Shown here one piece after another: positions 20,941 through 32,589 of a stretch of 64,000 bases of DNA. The translations under genes and the position numbers were made by a program. Location of the stretch: the NCBI RefSeq assembly GCF_963259705.1, contig NC_081847.1, positions 71,941,754 to 72,005,753 on the forward strand, written 5' to 3'. Source of the DNA: Myotis daubentonii (lineage: Eukaryota; Chordata; Mammalia; Chiroptera; Vespertilionidae). The number at the start of each line of letters is the position of its first letter. The first letter of the stretch is position 1. The notes below the pieces were generated by a model. It saw only the letters and a program-made list of their open reading frames with translations. It did not search any database and had not been told where the DNA came from.

Positions 20941-22300
20941 AGAAAAGGGTGGGGATTTGTTCTACTCTCTCTGATGTGAGTTTGGCATCCGAGAGTCAAT
21001 TGCTTGGACATGCTAGTGAATTATTCTAAGTGACATTCTAGTTGACTGATTTCCAAGTCTGCATCATTTATGAGAAATTTATCTCGTATAGTGAACACAA
21101 CCCTATTCTCTAAGCATTAATTGAATGTTTACTTTGTGCCAGGCGATGGGGAAATAAAAGAGGAGTAAGTTTTGGACTCCGCCTCCCAGGGGTTCAGCCT
21201 TTAGGAGGTGAGGCAGAACACAAATGCTCCTTGGCAGGTTGGTTCTAGACTACTCGTAGACGGGAGGGAGAGGGAGAGGGAGAGGGGGAGGGGGAGGGGG
21301 AGAGGGCAAGAGGGAAGCCATGAACAAGAGACTGGAGATGGCAGTGAGCTTAAGAAGGAACTCTTAATTTTTAAGGGAGGTCTGTGTTCAAAGTGTACAG
21401 AAATGGCACAAAGTGAAACACGAGCCCAGAACAAGCTGCTGAACACTCTGCCACGATGGAAATACGATGTGGGGAGCGCGGAGCGGCATGTGTATTTATG
21501 TGTGTCTGGTGCTAGCAGCAGGGTGGCGCGAGAGCCGCCGGTGAGAAGAGCAGCTTTCCGTGGATCGTTTGGAAGCGTAGTTTATTTCCCGATGGTTGGC
21601 GCTGCCTTTTCTCTGCCACTCAAATGTTATTGGGAAATGGATTCTCTTGCCAAAAGAGTGTGATTAATACTGCAACTGGGTATGTGGGCTTAACAACAGA
21701 TTGATGGTTATGTTTTTAAAGGGGTAGCCTGCTTCCAGTTTATGTCACCATGGCATGTTGCTTTTATCATCCCTAAGTGGAAGGGGCCTAAGTTAGATTT
21801 TTGTTCTTTTTCACAAGGCATTTGCTGTTCACGGCTCCCTCCACCTGCCACCTTGCATTTGTTATTTGACTTTACAGAGTGAATATGCAGGAAACGGGAG
21901 CCATCACAGCACATTTTATGTGTGGATAGCACTGTCTGCAAGTGATGTGGTGACCGCCACTGAATTTCCTTGGTGCTAGAGATGAGACGGAAGGTTAGAG
22001 ACAAAGGCTGTTTGCATGCCTAAGCTGGGCCTTGGTGAGTCACCAAGATCTAGGTCTGACTCCTCCTCTTCACAGGCCCCCAGACTCATGTACTCAGGGC
22101 CTCTCGGGGTGGGGGGGGTGGTCAGTGTCAGGCAGGTTGACTCCCTGACCAAGTGCACAAGACACTGGTGCTCAAACCAGATGCTAAACTTGTTCATTCA
22201 TAATGACAAATATAACTGTTAGGGAGAGTAAAAGTCTGATTCGTTCATTCATGTATTCAACCAAGATAATTGAGCATTTACTATAGGTTTCAGCTAAGCT
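20941..22300. other. Non-coding DNA with a purine-rich tract
   Basis: A (GGGAGA)-type purine tract lies at 21262-21305. An L2/MIR-like block (TGAATGTTTACTTTGTGCCAGG) lies near 21121. The GC-richer stretch at 21470-21570 encodes a 151-codon frame with no recognisable domain. No gene is called. Confidence 0.45.
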
Positions 22301-22629
22301 AAGAAAATACAGTGAGTTTTTGGCCCTGGCCGATTTGGCTCAGTGGATAGAGCATTGGCCTGCGACTGAAGGGTCCCAGGTTCGATTACTGTCAAGGGCA
22401 CGTGTTCAGGTTGCGGGCTTGATCCCCAGTGGGGGGCATGCATAAGGCAGCCAATCAGTGATTCTCTCTCATCATTGATGTTTCTGTCTATCTCTCCCTC
22501 TCCTCTCTGAAAGCAATAAAAGTATTATAAAAATAATAATCCTATCTAATAAAAGAGAAACATGGTAATTGGCGTACGACCGATACCCTTTTCATTGGCT
22601 AATCAGCGAGATATGCAAATTAACTGTCA

Positions 22630-22901
22630 GCCAAGATGGCGGCCGGCAGCCAGGCAGCTTGAAACTAACATGAGGCTTGCTTGCCTCAGTGACGGAGGAA
22701 ACCAACGTTCCCCGCCTGCCGCTGCAGGCCTCTGAGCGGGCAGTTTAAGAAACTCTGTAACAAATACGCCCAACTTCAGCCAGCAGATTTGCAACATTGT
22801 AAGCAAAGGCCAGAAACCTACTTTCAGCCAGAGGCCTAAGAGCTGGAGCCAAGCCTCAAGCTAAAGCTGGCCCAGAATTAAAAAAAAAAAAAAAAAAAAA
22901 A
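22630..22901 (+). other. Possible captured transcript-like segment in the Helitron
   Basis: A segment unlike the other Helitrons here begins after CAAGATGGCGGCC and ends in GGCCCAGAATT followed by a run of about 22 A. An A-run inside a Helitron suggests that it took up a retrocopied or polyadenylated sequence. I do not recognise the source, and there is no long open frame. The same appearance could arise from an unrelated A-rich insertion. Confidence 0.4.
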
Positions 22902-23169
22902 GGAAAAAAGGAGCGGTTGGGAGTTCAGTCACCCCCAGCCTGCAAACAGCCCTCAGCCCCTCACCCAGGCTGGCCAGGCACCCCAGTGGGGACCCCCACC
23001 CTGATCCAGGACACCCTTCAGGGCAAACCAGCCGGCCCCCACCCGTGCACCAGGCCTCAATCCTATATAGTAAAAGGGTAATATGCCTCCCAGAACCGGG
23101 ATCAGCGGAGCCGTGAGGCCTCCCGGCACTGGAATCAGCATGACAGGGGGCAGCACCCAAACCCCCTGA

Positions 23170-23580
23170 TTGCCCTGCGGCTCTGTGTGTGACAGGGGGC
23201 GGGGCCACAACCTCCCTATCCGCCCTGCTCTGTGCCTGATAGGGGGGAGCTCCCCCCCCCCCACGGGCCCTGCTCTGTGTGTGACGGGGTAGAGCCATAA
23301 CCTCCCCATCGGCCCTGCCCTGAGTGTGAGAGTGGCGGCGCCCCAACCCCCTGATCCGCCCTGCTTTGTGGGTGATAGAGGGCAGCACCCCAACCCCCTG
23401 ATGGGCCCTGCTCTGTGCGTGACAGGGTACAGAGCCCCAATCCCCCTGATGGGCCCTGCTCTGTGTGTGACAGGGGGTTGCTCCACAACCTCCCCATCGA
23501 CCCTGCCTTGAGTGTGACAGGGGGCGGCGCCCCAACTCCCCAATCGGCCCTGCTCTGAGCCCGACCAGGGGCTGCACCTA
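23170..23580. repeat. 47-bp GC-rich minisatellite
   Basis: Units contain GCCCTGCTCTGTGTGTGAC and start at 23222, 23267, 23312, 23358, 23405, 23453, 23500 and 23547. This gives a period of 45-48 bp with about eight copies. It is part of the Helitron's 3' half. Copies are diverged and it is not a CRISPR array. Confidence 0.92.
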
Positions 23581-23763
23581 GGGATTGGGCCTGCCCTCTG
23601 CCACCCGGGAGCAGGCCTAAGCCAGCAGGTCGTTATCTCCCGAGGGGTCCCAGACTGCTAGAGGGCACAGGCCAGGCTGAGGGACCCCCCCTCCCCCCCC
23701 CGAGTGCACAAATTTTTGTGCACCGGGCCTCTAGTAATAATAATAATAAAGAAAATACAGTGA

Positions 23764-26700
23764 ACAAAGAGAATGGGTTGTGAAGGGGAGGAGCAGTCCA
23801 GGAAGAGAGAGCAGTGTGGGCAAAGGCCATGGTCCACTGCCTCTTACGTTCTCACTTCTGTAGGTATCTCAACACCTAAAGCCAACATGGGTAAGAACGG
23901 TTCCTGGTGAGCATGGACCCATCAGACAGGATCCTGGCAGATGGGATCCTTCGGTATCTCCTCCCCCCTCTGCACACGCTCAGGGCCGGGTGGGAGAGAC
24001 CACTGGAGTGGCTGAGTTTTAGATTGCATGCCTGGGCTCCTCCACTGTAGTTGGAACGCACACTTCCTGGTGTCCTCTGGACCCTCTCAAAGCTGAACTC
24101 TGTGTCAGCAAGGAGCTCCCTTTTGCACATTTAGGAGGTTTAGCTGAAGTGGGGGTCATGGCCAGTCCCCGGTGGGCGTTTACAGTGAAGTTGCTCCACG
24201 CCACCAGGTCCAGGTCCCTGAGACCATCAGTGATGACGTCCTGTGGGAGGCAGTGTGGTATAGTAGGGAAGCACTTGGGCCCTATCGCCTCTTCTGGGGC
24301 CGAACGTCTGCCTGTATCACTTCCTGGGCTGTGCGCCATTCTCCTGCCCGATTAATAGGGTAACTGATAATACCTGCCTTCTTGCTGTTGAAAAGATTAA
24401 GTGAGGTAGTGCATATAAGTCATTTGGTACTTCTCCTCAGGGTAAGCGTTTTGTGGTGATGGTTGTTATTATTTTGCAGTCCTTTTAGTCATTAAGAAAA
24501 GTTCCACTGAACCTTACCATTCATTGAGTGGAGATGGAATCAGCAGGTGGGCTGGGGCGGACCACACTGGCCGTGGGAGTCATGCCTGGCGTTCTGAGCC
24601 TCACCCGTATTTCCCAGGCGGGAGTTGATGTGGTCTCATGCGTGGTTTGGAACCACCACACGGGGCACAGGAAGGAGGGCCAGGATTCCCCTTGGAGGCT
24701 GGCTGGGAATCCAGCTGAGATGCCCAAAGGGCCTGGGTGAAGGCTGTGGCTTGAGGAGGAGAGGAAAGGAAGGCATGGTGTGGAGAAGTGCTTAGGAGGA
24801 TGCTCATGCAGACGTGTGTGGCGTTGTGGGAGGTGAGGGAAAGGGAGGAAAGGGATCGTCCCAGGACCTGTGTCTCAGGCGACACCACCACGGAGTGAAG
24901 GGAGCAGAGTGTGGAGGTGGTGATGGTGGCAGCTCTGGAGTTTTGCCTTCTCTTTGCCTCAAGGAGCAGGTAACTCCAGCGTTCTGGGTTGGACTGTATC
25001 CTTTGGGAACTGTTTGGGATCCTAGGAGAACCTTAGGACTATTTTTCTCTCCTCCAATTAAGGACCACACATTTACAGTAAAAGGTCAGCTGAAGACCCC
25101 ATCACAGTAAAAGGCAGGCTCATTAGTGTTCTTTTCTGAGAGTGGTGTGTGTGTGTGTTTCATTTGGGTTGCATTTAAAATCAAGGAAAATAAGGTGGAA
25201 TCCTGTTAAATATCTCGCACGGTAACCTTGGTTTTAATTTCATGTTGTGCACAGTTAAGACACGGTCTCCCAGGTGAGTCAGAGATTAGAGCTGGACCCC
25301 AGGAATTAGCACTGGACCCTGACAGTCCTGCGGGAGCTGGGGAGGTGGGGCTTCTCTTGTTAAAAGACTCGACTGGAAGAAAAAGGCGTTATCTGCCCAC
25401 CCAACAAGAGAAAGAATTTAGTTACACTGTTGTCACAAATAGGTTAAAAAAACGCCCCTCAATTATTGTCTTTCCCCAATTACAATAGTGGAACTGATTT
25501 TTCCATATCGGAATTAAGGTCCCTGATAGACATGGATGTTTAGAAACTTGCTGAGATGAAATTAAGCCTCTGACCAGAGGTTCCTCAAATCTGTAATGCA
25601 TGGGCTTCTGGAGTTCTGGTGAGTGAAAACGGGGTTTCAATCTTTCGAGCCCTGGGAACTCACGTTTCTCGCTTTGCAAGTGAGCACGAAGCTCTCATTA
25701 CTGATTCTGCAAAGGACTGTGAAACCCTAACTGTGCGTGCACCTGTTCAGTGAGCAGTTCCGATTCTGCACATTTATTTATTTTCCCACATTCGGAGACG
25801 TGCTTTCCATTTCAGATTGTACTTGCTCTCAGGTCTTCCTTGGTCCATGAAGATCTAGCCCACAAGATGGGTGTAGATTAGTCAGGGGAAGGGCCCCGGT
25901 GAGTCAGAGAATGGCGTGCTGGCCAAAGTCAGGGTAGATTTATTCTGACTTTACCTTTAAATTGGGGAGTTCAGGTGAAAGGACAGTGATTTCCAGTTGG
26001 GCAGCATGTTTCACCCGGGAGGCTGCCGGGCACACCCGCACAGGGATCCCAACTTTATCACAGAGATGCAGCAACCTGTGGGACGGAGCCTGACAAGTGT
26101 GTAGCAGAACACGGCCTGGCGGCATCATGCATCGCACTGGAGAAATGCTGCCAGCCATCCCGCCTTTGTGAGCGCACGCAGCCTCCCAGCCCTTGCTGAG
26201 CTGCCCACATCTGGGTGTGCGTCTCCACAGAAGAGCTCCCTTCCCGGTGCCAGACAGATGGGGAAAGACAGAGTGGGCCATCTGCACCTGCAGCGGTGCC
26301 ATCCAAGGGTACCTGCTAAAATATGCCTGTTCTTTCAGCGTAGGGATGCTCATACTTTGGTGAGGAATCTCACGAGGGCTCCAGTTCTGAAAACTTGCTT
26401 TTAATTAGACAGTGGTCTTAGGATGCTCATCCATCTCCGTGTTGAGCACTCAAAGCAGGGCAACGGCCTGGCGAAAAACAGATTCTGTTCGTTCAGGGTT
26501 GCTTACATGTTCTGCACCCACGCAGGGCTCTCTCCGGAGGCGCTGCGCTGGGAGGGAGACTGAGGAAAAGTGCGGGAAGGGGCCGCGTGCACATGTGCTT
26601 TCAGAGTTGAAGTCAGCACACCCTTCCTGGAAAGCTTTGGCCCTGTGGGCGGAACCTCGGTGGTGCCACAATGAGGCAAGAGAGTGGAAGGAGGAACTGT

Positions 26701-27940
26701 TCTTCCATTTCTTTTGGCAGCCTGGTGTTTGACCCCTGGACCCAAACACTTAGCTGCTTGATTATGTGGAAGCTTAGCACTGCAAACCCGGATTAGAAAT
26801 CCACTAGAAATCTCATTCTACAGGTGGAGACACTTAAGTTCTAGAACGTTCTGAGAGTGACTTCACAGAGGTTCGGGGGGAGTGTGGAGAGAGACTGCCT
26901 TCGTGGCGTCCTGCTGAGGATCGCAGAGGGCTTGTTCGTGTTACTTTCTTTCCTGCAGAGTGGAGGAAACATGGGCATGAGGAACTCGCCAAGTCCCGTA
27001 TGCAGATTGCGATTGCCAACAAGTAGAGCCGTTGTGTTTCCCCTGCTTTCAGGACTCAGACTGGGGAGAGTAAAAGTCTTATTCGTTCATTCATTCATTG
27101 GGACAAAGAACATATGGTCATGAACAGACGTTACAAATTTTTGTTTAGTTTTTGCTTTTATTTAGCAGTCTTTTAAGTGTGTGTTGGCGGGATTTTATTA
27201 AAAGGATTGGTTAGGTCAATTCCATTATTTAAGTTATCTATTGCAGTTCCCAAACCTTTCTTTCATGATCCACCCCCCTTTCTAAAGAATCTTTCAGACA
27301 TATCTCCCCCCCCCCCGCCAATTACTTCTCCCCCACAAAATTTTAACACCACAGGTATACTGCATGTTTAAGAATGAGGTATTTTTGTACCCCCACCCCC
27401 AGGTTTGAGAATGCAAGAAACAGAGGAACAGCCCAGAATGGTCTGGGGGCAACACCACCAGGTCCTCATTCTCACTGGGATAAGATAGAGACGCATGCAA
27501 ACAATTTTGAATAATAGAGGGAATTTTATACTATGGGGAAAATGAGAGACATGGACAAAAGTGTGATCTACAGTATAAGAGAGCCATTGTATAATCCGCA
27601 TTTTAAAAAAAGGACATCTGTGTTAGGGGTAGTTATCCCTAGGTAGCTGAAACTCTTGTTCTCCTTCACTCTTATTCTGCATTTCCCCCCAGTGTTCCTA
27701 CAGTGAGCATGGATTTCATTTACAATAAGACAACTGTTATTCTGCAAAGTGCTGTTTGCTCCTTCCCTTTTTGTGGACCTGAAAGGATCTTAGTCGGTGG
27801 CAAAAGGCTGCCTGCAATCTAAGGCTGGAGGCTGTGGCCTTTTTTGAACACACAGACCGTCTTTTGTTCCTCTTGACGTCTTCAAAGACGGGATCTTATG
27901 GCAAGGGACCACACCTGGACCCTTGAGCTTGGTGGAAACT
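23764..27940. other. Repeat-poor non-coding DNA
   Basis: The only old repeat I recognise is a MIR-like fragment at about 24245-24430 (GTGGTATAGTAGGGAAGCA, then GTAACTGATAATACCTGCC). Short C-runs occur near 27308. Reading frames of up to 137 codons (25940-26353, minus) overlap frames on the other strand and have no family features. No gene is called, though unannotated exons cannot be excluded by eye. Confidence 0.45.
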
Positions 27941-28740
27941 TAAAAAAAATGTGGGTTTAGGAAGATACAAATTCCAGAATTAAGTACTAATTAAGTTCTT
28001 GGACACAAATCACTTCACACATTCCACTTAGAGGGTTTGTTTAATTGACTGAGGAAATGGTTTGAAGGGGAAGAGCATTTCTTTTCATTAGTGTTCAAAT
28101 GAAGTGCAAATTATAGAACTTGGGCTCCATATTTCCTAAAGATAGAAGCTTTAGAGAAAGGAAGAAAAATTAGGAAAGAAATGTGGTTCAAAACAGAAAC
28201 AAATGCAGTTTGGGTGAGAAAGTTTGGACAATTTTCTACATGGATAATTTGAGAGCAGCCAGCTAGTGCCGGGTTGGAAATGACTTTTTCTGTTTCCGGA
28301 GCTCCGGTTTGCAGCCGTGTTTTATTTGGTGTTGTTTTATTTCATATTCAGCTTGGTTCTTTAATAAAAAATGTCTCTGGGCTAAGGAGACATTGTGAAT
28401 ATGGGAACCGTGTGTCAGAGGCCTGCAAACCTACTTTGAGGAATTAGATGTTAAATGAGTCAAGATGGCACCTGCAATTACATGGACTGGGATAAAATTA
28501 CAGGGGTTATTAATCTGGAGGCTTCGGGGCTTAGGATGACTATCCGGTGATTCAGCGACCAATTTCTCCTGCATATTACATCTTTGCACAATTATAGCCA
28601 GTGCATAGCTATAATGTCTATAAGGTCATTATATTAATTTGTTGCGGGGATTATTTCTTGGGTTCTTAATTGCATGAATTTTGCCTCTGAGTCTCAGAAA
28701 TGTTGGCCAGATTTAATAGTTAGGGTTGGTTCAGTTCACC
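27941..28740. other. Repeat-free stretch, candidate conserved non-coding element
   Basis: No transposon is recognised across about 800 bp. The part at 28280-28700 has a balanced, low-CpG composition with many TAAT and ATTA homeodomain-like cores (for example GGGTTATTAATCTGG and GGTCATTATATTAATTTG). That texture is common in developmental enhancers. This is an inference from composition, not a proven element. Confidence 0.3.
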
Positions 28741-29100
28741 CCAACTCAATAGAAATAGATGAGTGCCCGCTACAAGGCAGGCGGTGAGGATACAGAGCTG
28801 AGAAAGCTGAGCCCTGATCTGTCCAGAGAGCTAGATCAGATGCCCAGACAGGCACAGGCCAGGCCAGTATGCATGACACAGGCCGGCGTAAACCCATGGA
28901 GTGTCACGGCAACTGTTTCAACGGGGCAACAACCCTTTCAGGTCAAGCTGATTGCTTCCCAGCAGGGAAGACACCATTTTCAAGAGGAGCTGGAAAGAGC
29001 AGATTTTAAAAACGTGAGCGTTCCTATTTTGGGTCGGTTCTCTACCAGCAGAACCCGGGATGGGGGCCCGGGTGAAAGTCATTTAATTGAGGCGCCCTCT
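28741..29100. other. Non-coding DNA, no gene seen
   Basis: A 121-codon plus-strand frame (28759-29124) begins in L2/MIR-like sequence (GAGTGCCCGCTACAAGGCAGG and GATACAGAGCTGAG). It is probably not coding. Confidence 0.4.
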
Positions 29101-29107
29101 GAGGCTC

Positions 29108-29285
29108 TGGTCCTCAAACTCTAGCGCACACAAGCATGACCAGGCTGTTTATTTCAACACAAATTGCAGGGCCTCACCTCCAGAGTTTCTGATTCAGAAA
29201 GTCTCAATAGAGCTTGAGATTTGCAGATCTAACAGTGCCCAGGAGATGCTGGCGTTGGTCTGGGACCAGGCATTGAGAGCCACTG
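29108..29285. mobile_element. MER5A-like hAT element
   Basis: Starting at GTCCTCAAACTCTAGCGC and ending at GAGAGCCACTG, it has the internal blocks GGGCCTCACCTCCAGAGTTT and CTGATTCAGAAAGTC, followed by CCCAGGAGATGCTGG. This is the order in MER5A, an old non-autonomous hAT. It is much diverged and the terminal repeats are decayed. Confidence 0.8.
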
Positions 29286-29753
29286 CTCCAAGGGCATTGG
29301 AGGTGGAGGAAGCAGACTGGAAGGAACAGGAACCAAGCAAGGATGTGGCTCATGTCCAGCTGCTGTCTGACCCCACGGCGGGGATGGGGGGTGGGCCTCG
29401 GAACACAAATTTCCCCAAACGTGGTACCACCCTGAGACAGTTTTTGGCAGGTCTTTTGTCCTTTGTGTTCATCTTTTGTCCCTTTGTCACCAGGAGGCGG
29501 ATGGCCCCTGTTTGGTTGAAGGCAATTCTTTAGAGAAGCGGGCACTGTGAGCTGGGCAGTGGCCACCTCCTGGTGACGAAGATCTGGGCAGTTCACCAGC
29601 AGCATCCACCACATCTCTCAAGTTTGCAGGATTGGGATCCAATTCTGATATGAAAGAAACCTCACACACACAGAAACTAGGCAGGGTCGTTGAAACACAC
29701 TTGTAGGCCAGATTTGCTCATATGCTGCCTGTTGGCTCATACACTCGCTTCTT
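29286..29753. other. Non-coding DNA with a spaced inverted repeat
   Basis: GTCACCAGGAGG (29486-29497) and its complement CCTCCTGGTGAC (29566-29577) form an exact 12-bp inverted repeat separated by 68 bp. Overlapping frames on both strands (148 and 136 codons) show no recognisable domain. Confidence 0.45.
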
Positions 29754-30131
29754 GGCTAACGATTTTTTTGTTTCTTTATTGAATAAGGTATTACATATGT
29801 GTCCTTATTGCCCCATTGCCCCCCCACCCCGCCACTCATGCCCTCACCCCCCTGGTGTCTGTGTCCATTGGTTAGGCTTATATGCATGCATACACGTCCT
29901 TTGGTTGATCTCTCCCTCTTACCCCTCCCCTCCCCCACCTCCCCTCTGAGAGTTTGACAATCTGATCGATGCTTCTCTGTCTCTGGATCTGTTTTTGTTC
30001 ATCAGTTTATGCTGTTCTTTATATTCCACAAATGAGTGAGATCATGTGATATTTATCTTTCTCTGACTGGCTTATTTCACTTAGCATAATGCTCTTCAGT
30101 TCCAAGATTTGGAAACAGGCTAACGATTTTT
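29754..30131 (-). mobile_element. 5'-truncated LINE-1 3' end with target duplication
   Basis: The body (29768-30117) is a minus-strand L1 3' region: on the plus strand TTTATTGAATAAGGTATTAC at the tail side, the C-rich stretch, and TGGCTTATTTCACTTAGCAT at the 5'-truncated side. Exact direct repeats GGCTAACGATTTTT flank it at 29754-29767 and 30118-30131, and the 14-bp perfect match suggests recent insertion. Only about 350 bp were inserted, so it is dead on arrival. Confidence 0.93.
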
Positions 30132-32589
30132 AAAAAACCTTCTCCAAGGAGGCCTATGCTGGGGCCGGTGGATGTTTTCCAAATAGCGACCTGAAGTTAG
30201 CTTGAAGGGTTCACCATAGCAGCCCACAACGAGCTTGGTTCTCCAGAACATTTTCCCTGGAAAGGTAGGATGCTTTTCCAACTGATATTGGATAAATCAC
30301 AGGCAGGCTCTCCAAAGTCTCCTAGACGGGAGGAGCCATTATGCAGGCTGTCAGACATGACTAACCCATCATCATGGCCTCGGAGAAGCAGAGGGACTCC
30401 CAGCTCATTGCTGGGGAGCCCATTTCACCCCTGAATAGCTCTTATTTAAAAAAGTCAGCCGGTACCCATGACAGACTTGCCTTTGCTAAAAGACACCTCA
30501 CTGCTTCTCCTTAGGCACCTCCCTCACCCCCAACCAAGTTCTTTCCTTGTCATGCTGGAGATAATTCTTCCTCCTCCATGGTGCTTACCTCTTTAGTTAA
30601 TATTATAAAGGAGAGTCAAGGGTGAATAAATAGAAGGTGGTTATATTATTTATTATAGCGTTTTTGGATTTCACTTATGGTAATAATGGCAAGTAAAATT
30701 CGTTCTGTTTCTAAGGAATCAATTTGCTCTAATACGCCACTTGTCATCATTTTGAAGTTAATGTAATATCGTAGAGGATTTGTTGCTGCAAATTGAAACA
30801 GTTATAGCACTGTCCACTCTGCAGCCGCTGATGCCAGAAGGCCCTGGGCAGCGGTGACATCAACATACAGTACCCCAGCTGGATTGACGTGGTCACTGCG
30901 GGGTCCTGGGGACACTGAGTGTGCCGCTCTCACAGACATCCGAGGCTTTAGGAGTGAGCTCAGCGTTGGCCCTTAGGCCCTCGTTGGGACCGAGTATGTA
31001 TTGGGGTTTGCCTGTGCTGCCTTTCCAAGCACGGGGCTGAGGGCCAGGGAAGGGCAGAGCTCACAGCTTTGGAGTTTACTCCCTTTTAGGTGCTAAGCAT
31101 TGTCCTGACTTACCCTTTGCATGGCCTCATTATGCACGGCCTCACTTATCTAACAACCTCAGCTTCTCAGAGGAAAAGTCAAGAACCAGGAGGTAGAGTT
31201 TGAACTCCACTGTTATCCTTTCACTAGTCGCCATTGTCCTCCTCCTCTTCTTTCTCCACCAGTGCCTCTTCTGTGCTTGTACTGCATTTGGTGCCACCAA
31301 CTGAACCTTTCCCATGGCTCCCTTTTCACCTGTGCCCATCGAATTCTGTGGTGTTTGTCCCAGTCTTTTCTCCTCTCTTCTCTCATGGCAACACCACTGC
31401 ATCACTTTCTCTGGCCTCGATCTTGCTCTTACATCCCAGTCTAGCATCACTCATAACCTCCCCCACTCTTTGCCATGTCCCACAGTTCAGATGAAACAGG
31501 ATAGAGGGGACCACGGGGGTGGAGGGTGGAAAACAAACTGGACAGTGTGGTCGGAGAAGAGGTAAGCGTGATTTAGTTGGAGTACAAAGGAGAGTAGCTA
31601 GAAAAAACCCCGGAGAGCAAATGCTGACTCACGGCCCCTGAGAGCTTGAATGGCAGGTTGCTAAAGTCTTCTGAATTGTTTGTCTGCTGTCCTTCTTCAG
31701 GCAAAGCTTGGGCTTTCATGCTTTCTTAGTATGGAGAAGTCTCACATCGTGTTAGAGAAGCACTTATCATTGGCAGCCTTTCACGGAGCCTCTGCAGTGA
31801 TCTTGGGTTAATCTCATTTTAAAAGATGGAAGGAAAGAAGTTCATCGCCTGGAACATACCCTCTAAAAGAGTTGTAATTCACAGAGCTTGCAGAGAAGAG
31901 CTCCTGCAGGTGATAGGAAGGCCTCTGGGGACAAATAAAGAAGCATTTATGGGAGGAAACTGAGCTGAGTCCTTCTTGCATGAGCAGGAAGCCATCTGGG
32001 TGACACAGACTGTGGGGTGTGTGTCTTCGTCCTTGGGCCGCATTCAGGCCCCTCCACATGTGCAGGCTGTGTAAGTTTGGAAGGAGAGACTTTGGAAGAG
32101 CGAGCACACTGCCAGGGTGGGAAGCGTGGTTTCCAGAAATCTTATGTCTGAGAGAATACTCTGGCTAGTTGCTGTTTTGAAGGCCCCCACTTGGGTGGAC
32201 ATGGGGATATAGACATAACTGACACACAGACTTGGGGTGATAGAATCGGGGAGCAAAGTTCCAGTCTTGGCTTTCCTGGCTAGACGTGCAACCTGCAAAT
32301 TGTTTTGCCTCTCTGGACTCCTCCGTTCCCCCATCTGAGATGTCCCCTACTCTGAGCCCCCTGTTGGTCTGTGACACTGTGAGTGAGTCTGCTTGAATCT
32401 GTGAGGCAACACAAGCTGGCTTTGTCTTAGGACCTTCCTGGCCCATGTTATACACACACGAATTTTCCCTTTCAGATAACCTTGCTCCCAACTTGTGTGA
32501 TGTACGTCATCCTGGTTTACTGTGCAAAGGCAACATTTCTCTTTTGCATAGCTCTGGGACATTTCATTTTTCTATCGATAGATCGTTGG
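30132..32589. other. Non-coding DNA with few old repeats
   Basis: The stretch at 30590-30800 is AT-rich and repeat-free, with TTAATATTATAAAGG, GGTAATAATGGCAAG and CTGCAAATTGAAACAG, and may be conserved non-coding DNA. A MIR-like block lies at about 32240-32400 (TTCCAGTCTTGGCTTTCC, then CTCTCTGGACTCCTCCG). Frames near 31142-31565 are in simple CT-rich DNA. Confidence 0.4.

Larger units (their letters stand above)
22540..23734 (+). mobile_element. HeliBat-type Helitron (1195 bp) with cargo
   Basis: It begins TCCTATCTAATAAAAG at 22540, and its 3' end has the hairpin GTGCACAAATTTTTGTGCAC (23704-23723) followed by CGGGCCTCTAG ending at 23734. It lies between A and T. Inside are an internal segment of about 22630-22880 that ends in an A-run of about 22 (22880-22901), and a 47-bp minisatellite at 23170-23580. 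No Rep/helicase frame exists. The 238-codon minus-strand frame across it is only the minisatellite translated. Confidence 0.95.
22301..23763 (+). mobile_element. Ves SINE split by a Helitron, with target duplication
   Basis: The SINE body is 22322-22539, and a short tail remnant lies at 23735-23748. The direct repeat AAGAAAATACAGTGA at 22301-22315 and 23749-23763 flanks the composite exactly. The B box is damaged (GGTTCGATTACTG). The Helitron at 22540-23734 sits in the A/T-rich tail, so the order of events is SINE first, Helitron second. Confidence 0.95.

Noticed and set aside
21510..21530. CTCF site at GCAGCAGGGTGGCGCGAG
   Set aside because: Only about 10 of 14 core positions match when aligned without gaps.
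22861..23577. A 238-codon minus-strand frame with repeated HTQSRA-like units
   Set aside because: It is the 47-bp minisatellite inside the Helitron read through without stops. Two other frames over the same array are also open, as expected for GC-rich repeats.
23170..23580. CRISPR-like array of regularly spaced units
   Set aside because: Units are diverged, there are no constant repeats with unique spacers, and the host is a mammal. It is a minisatellite.
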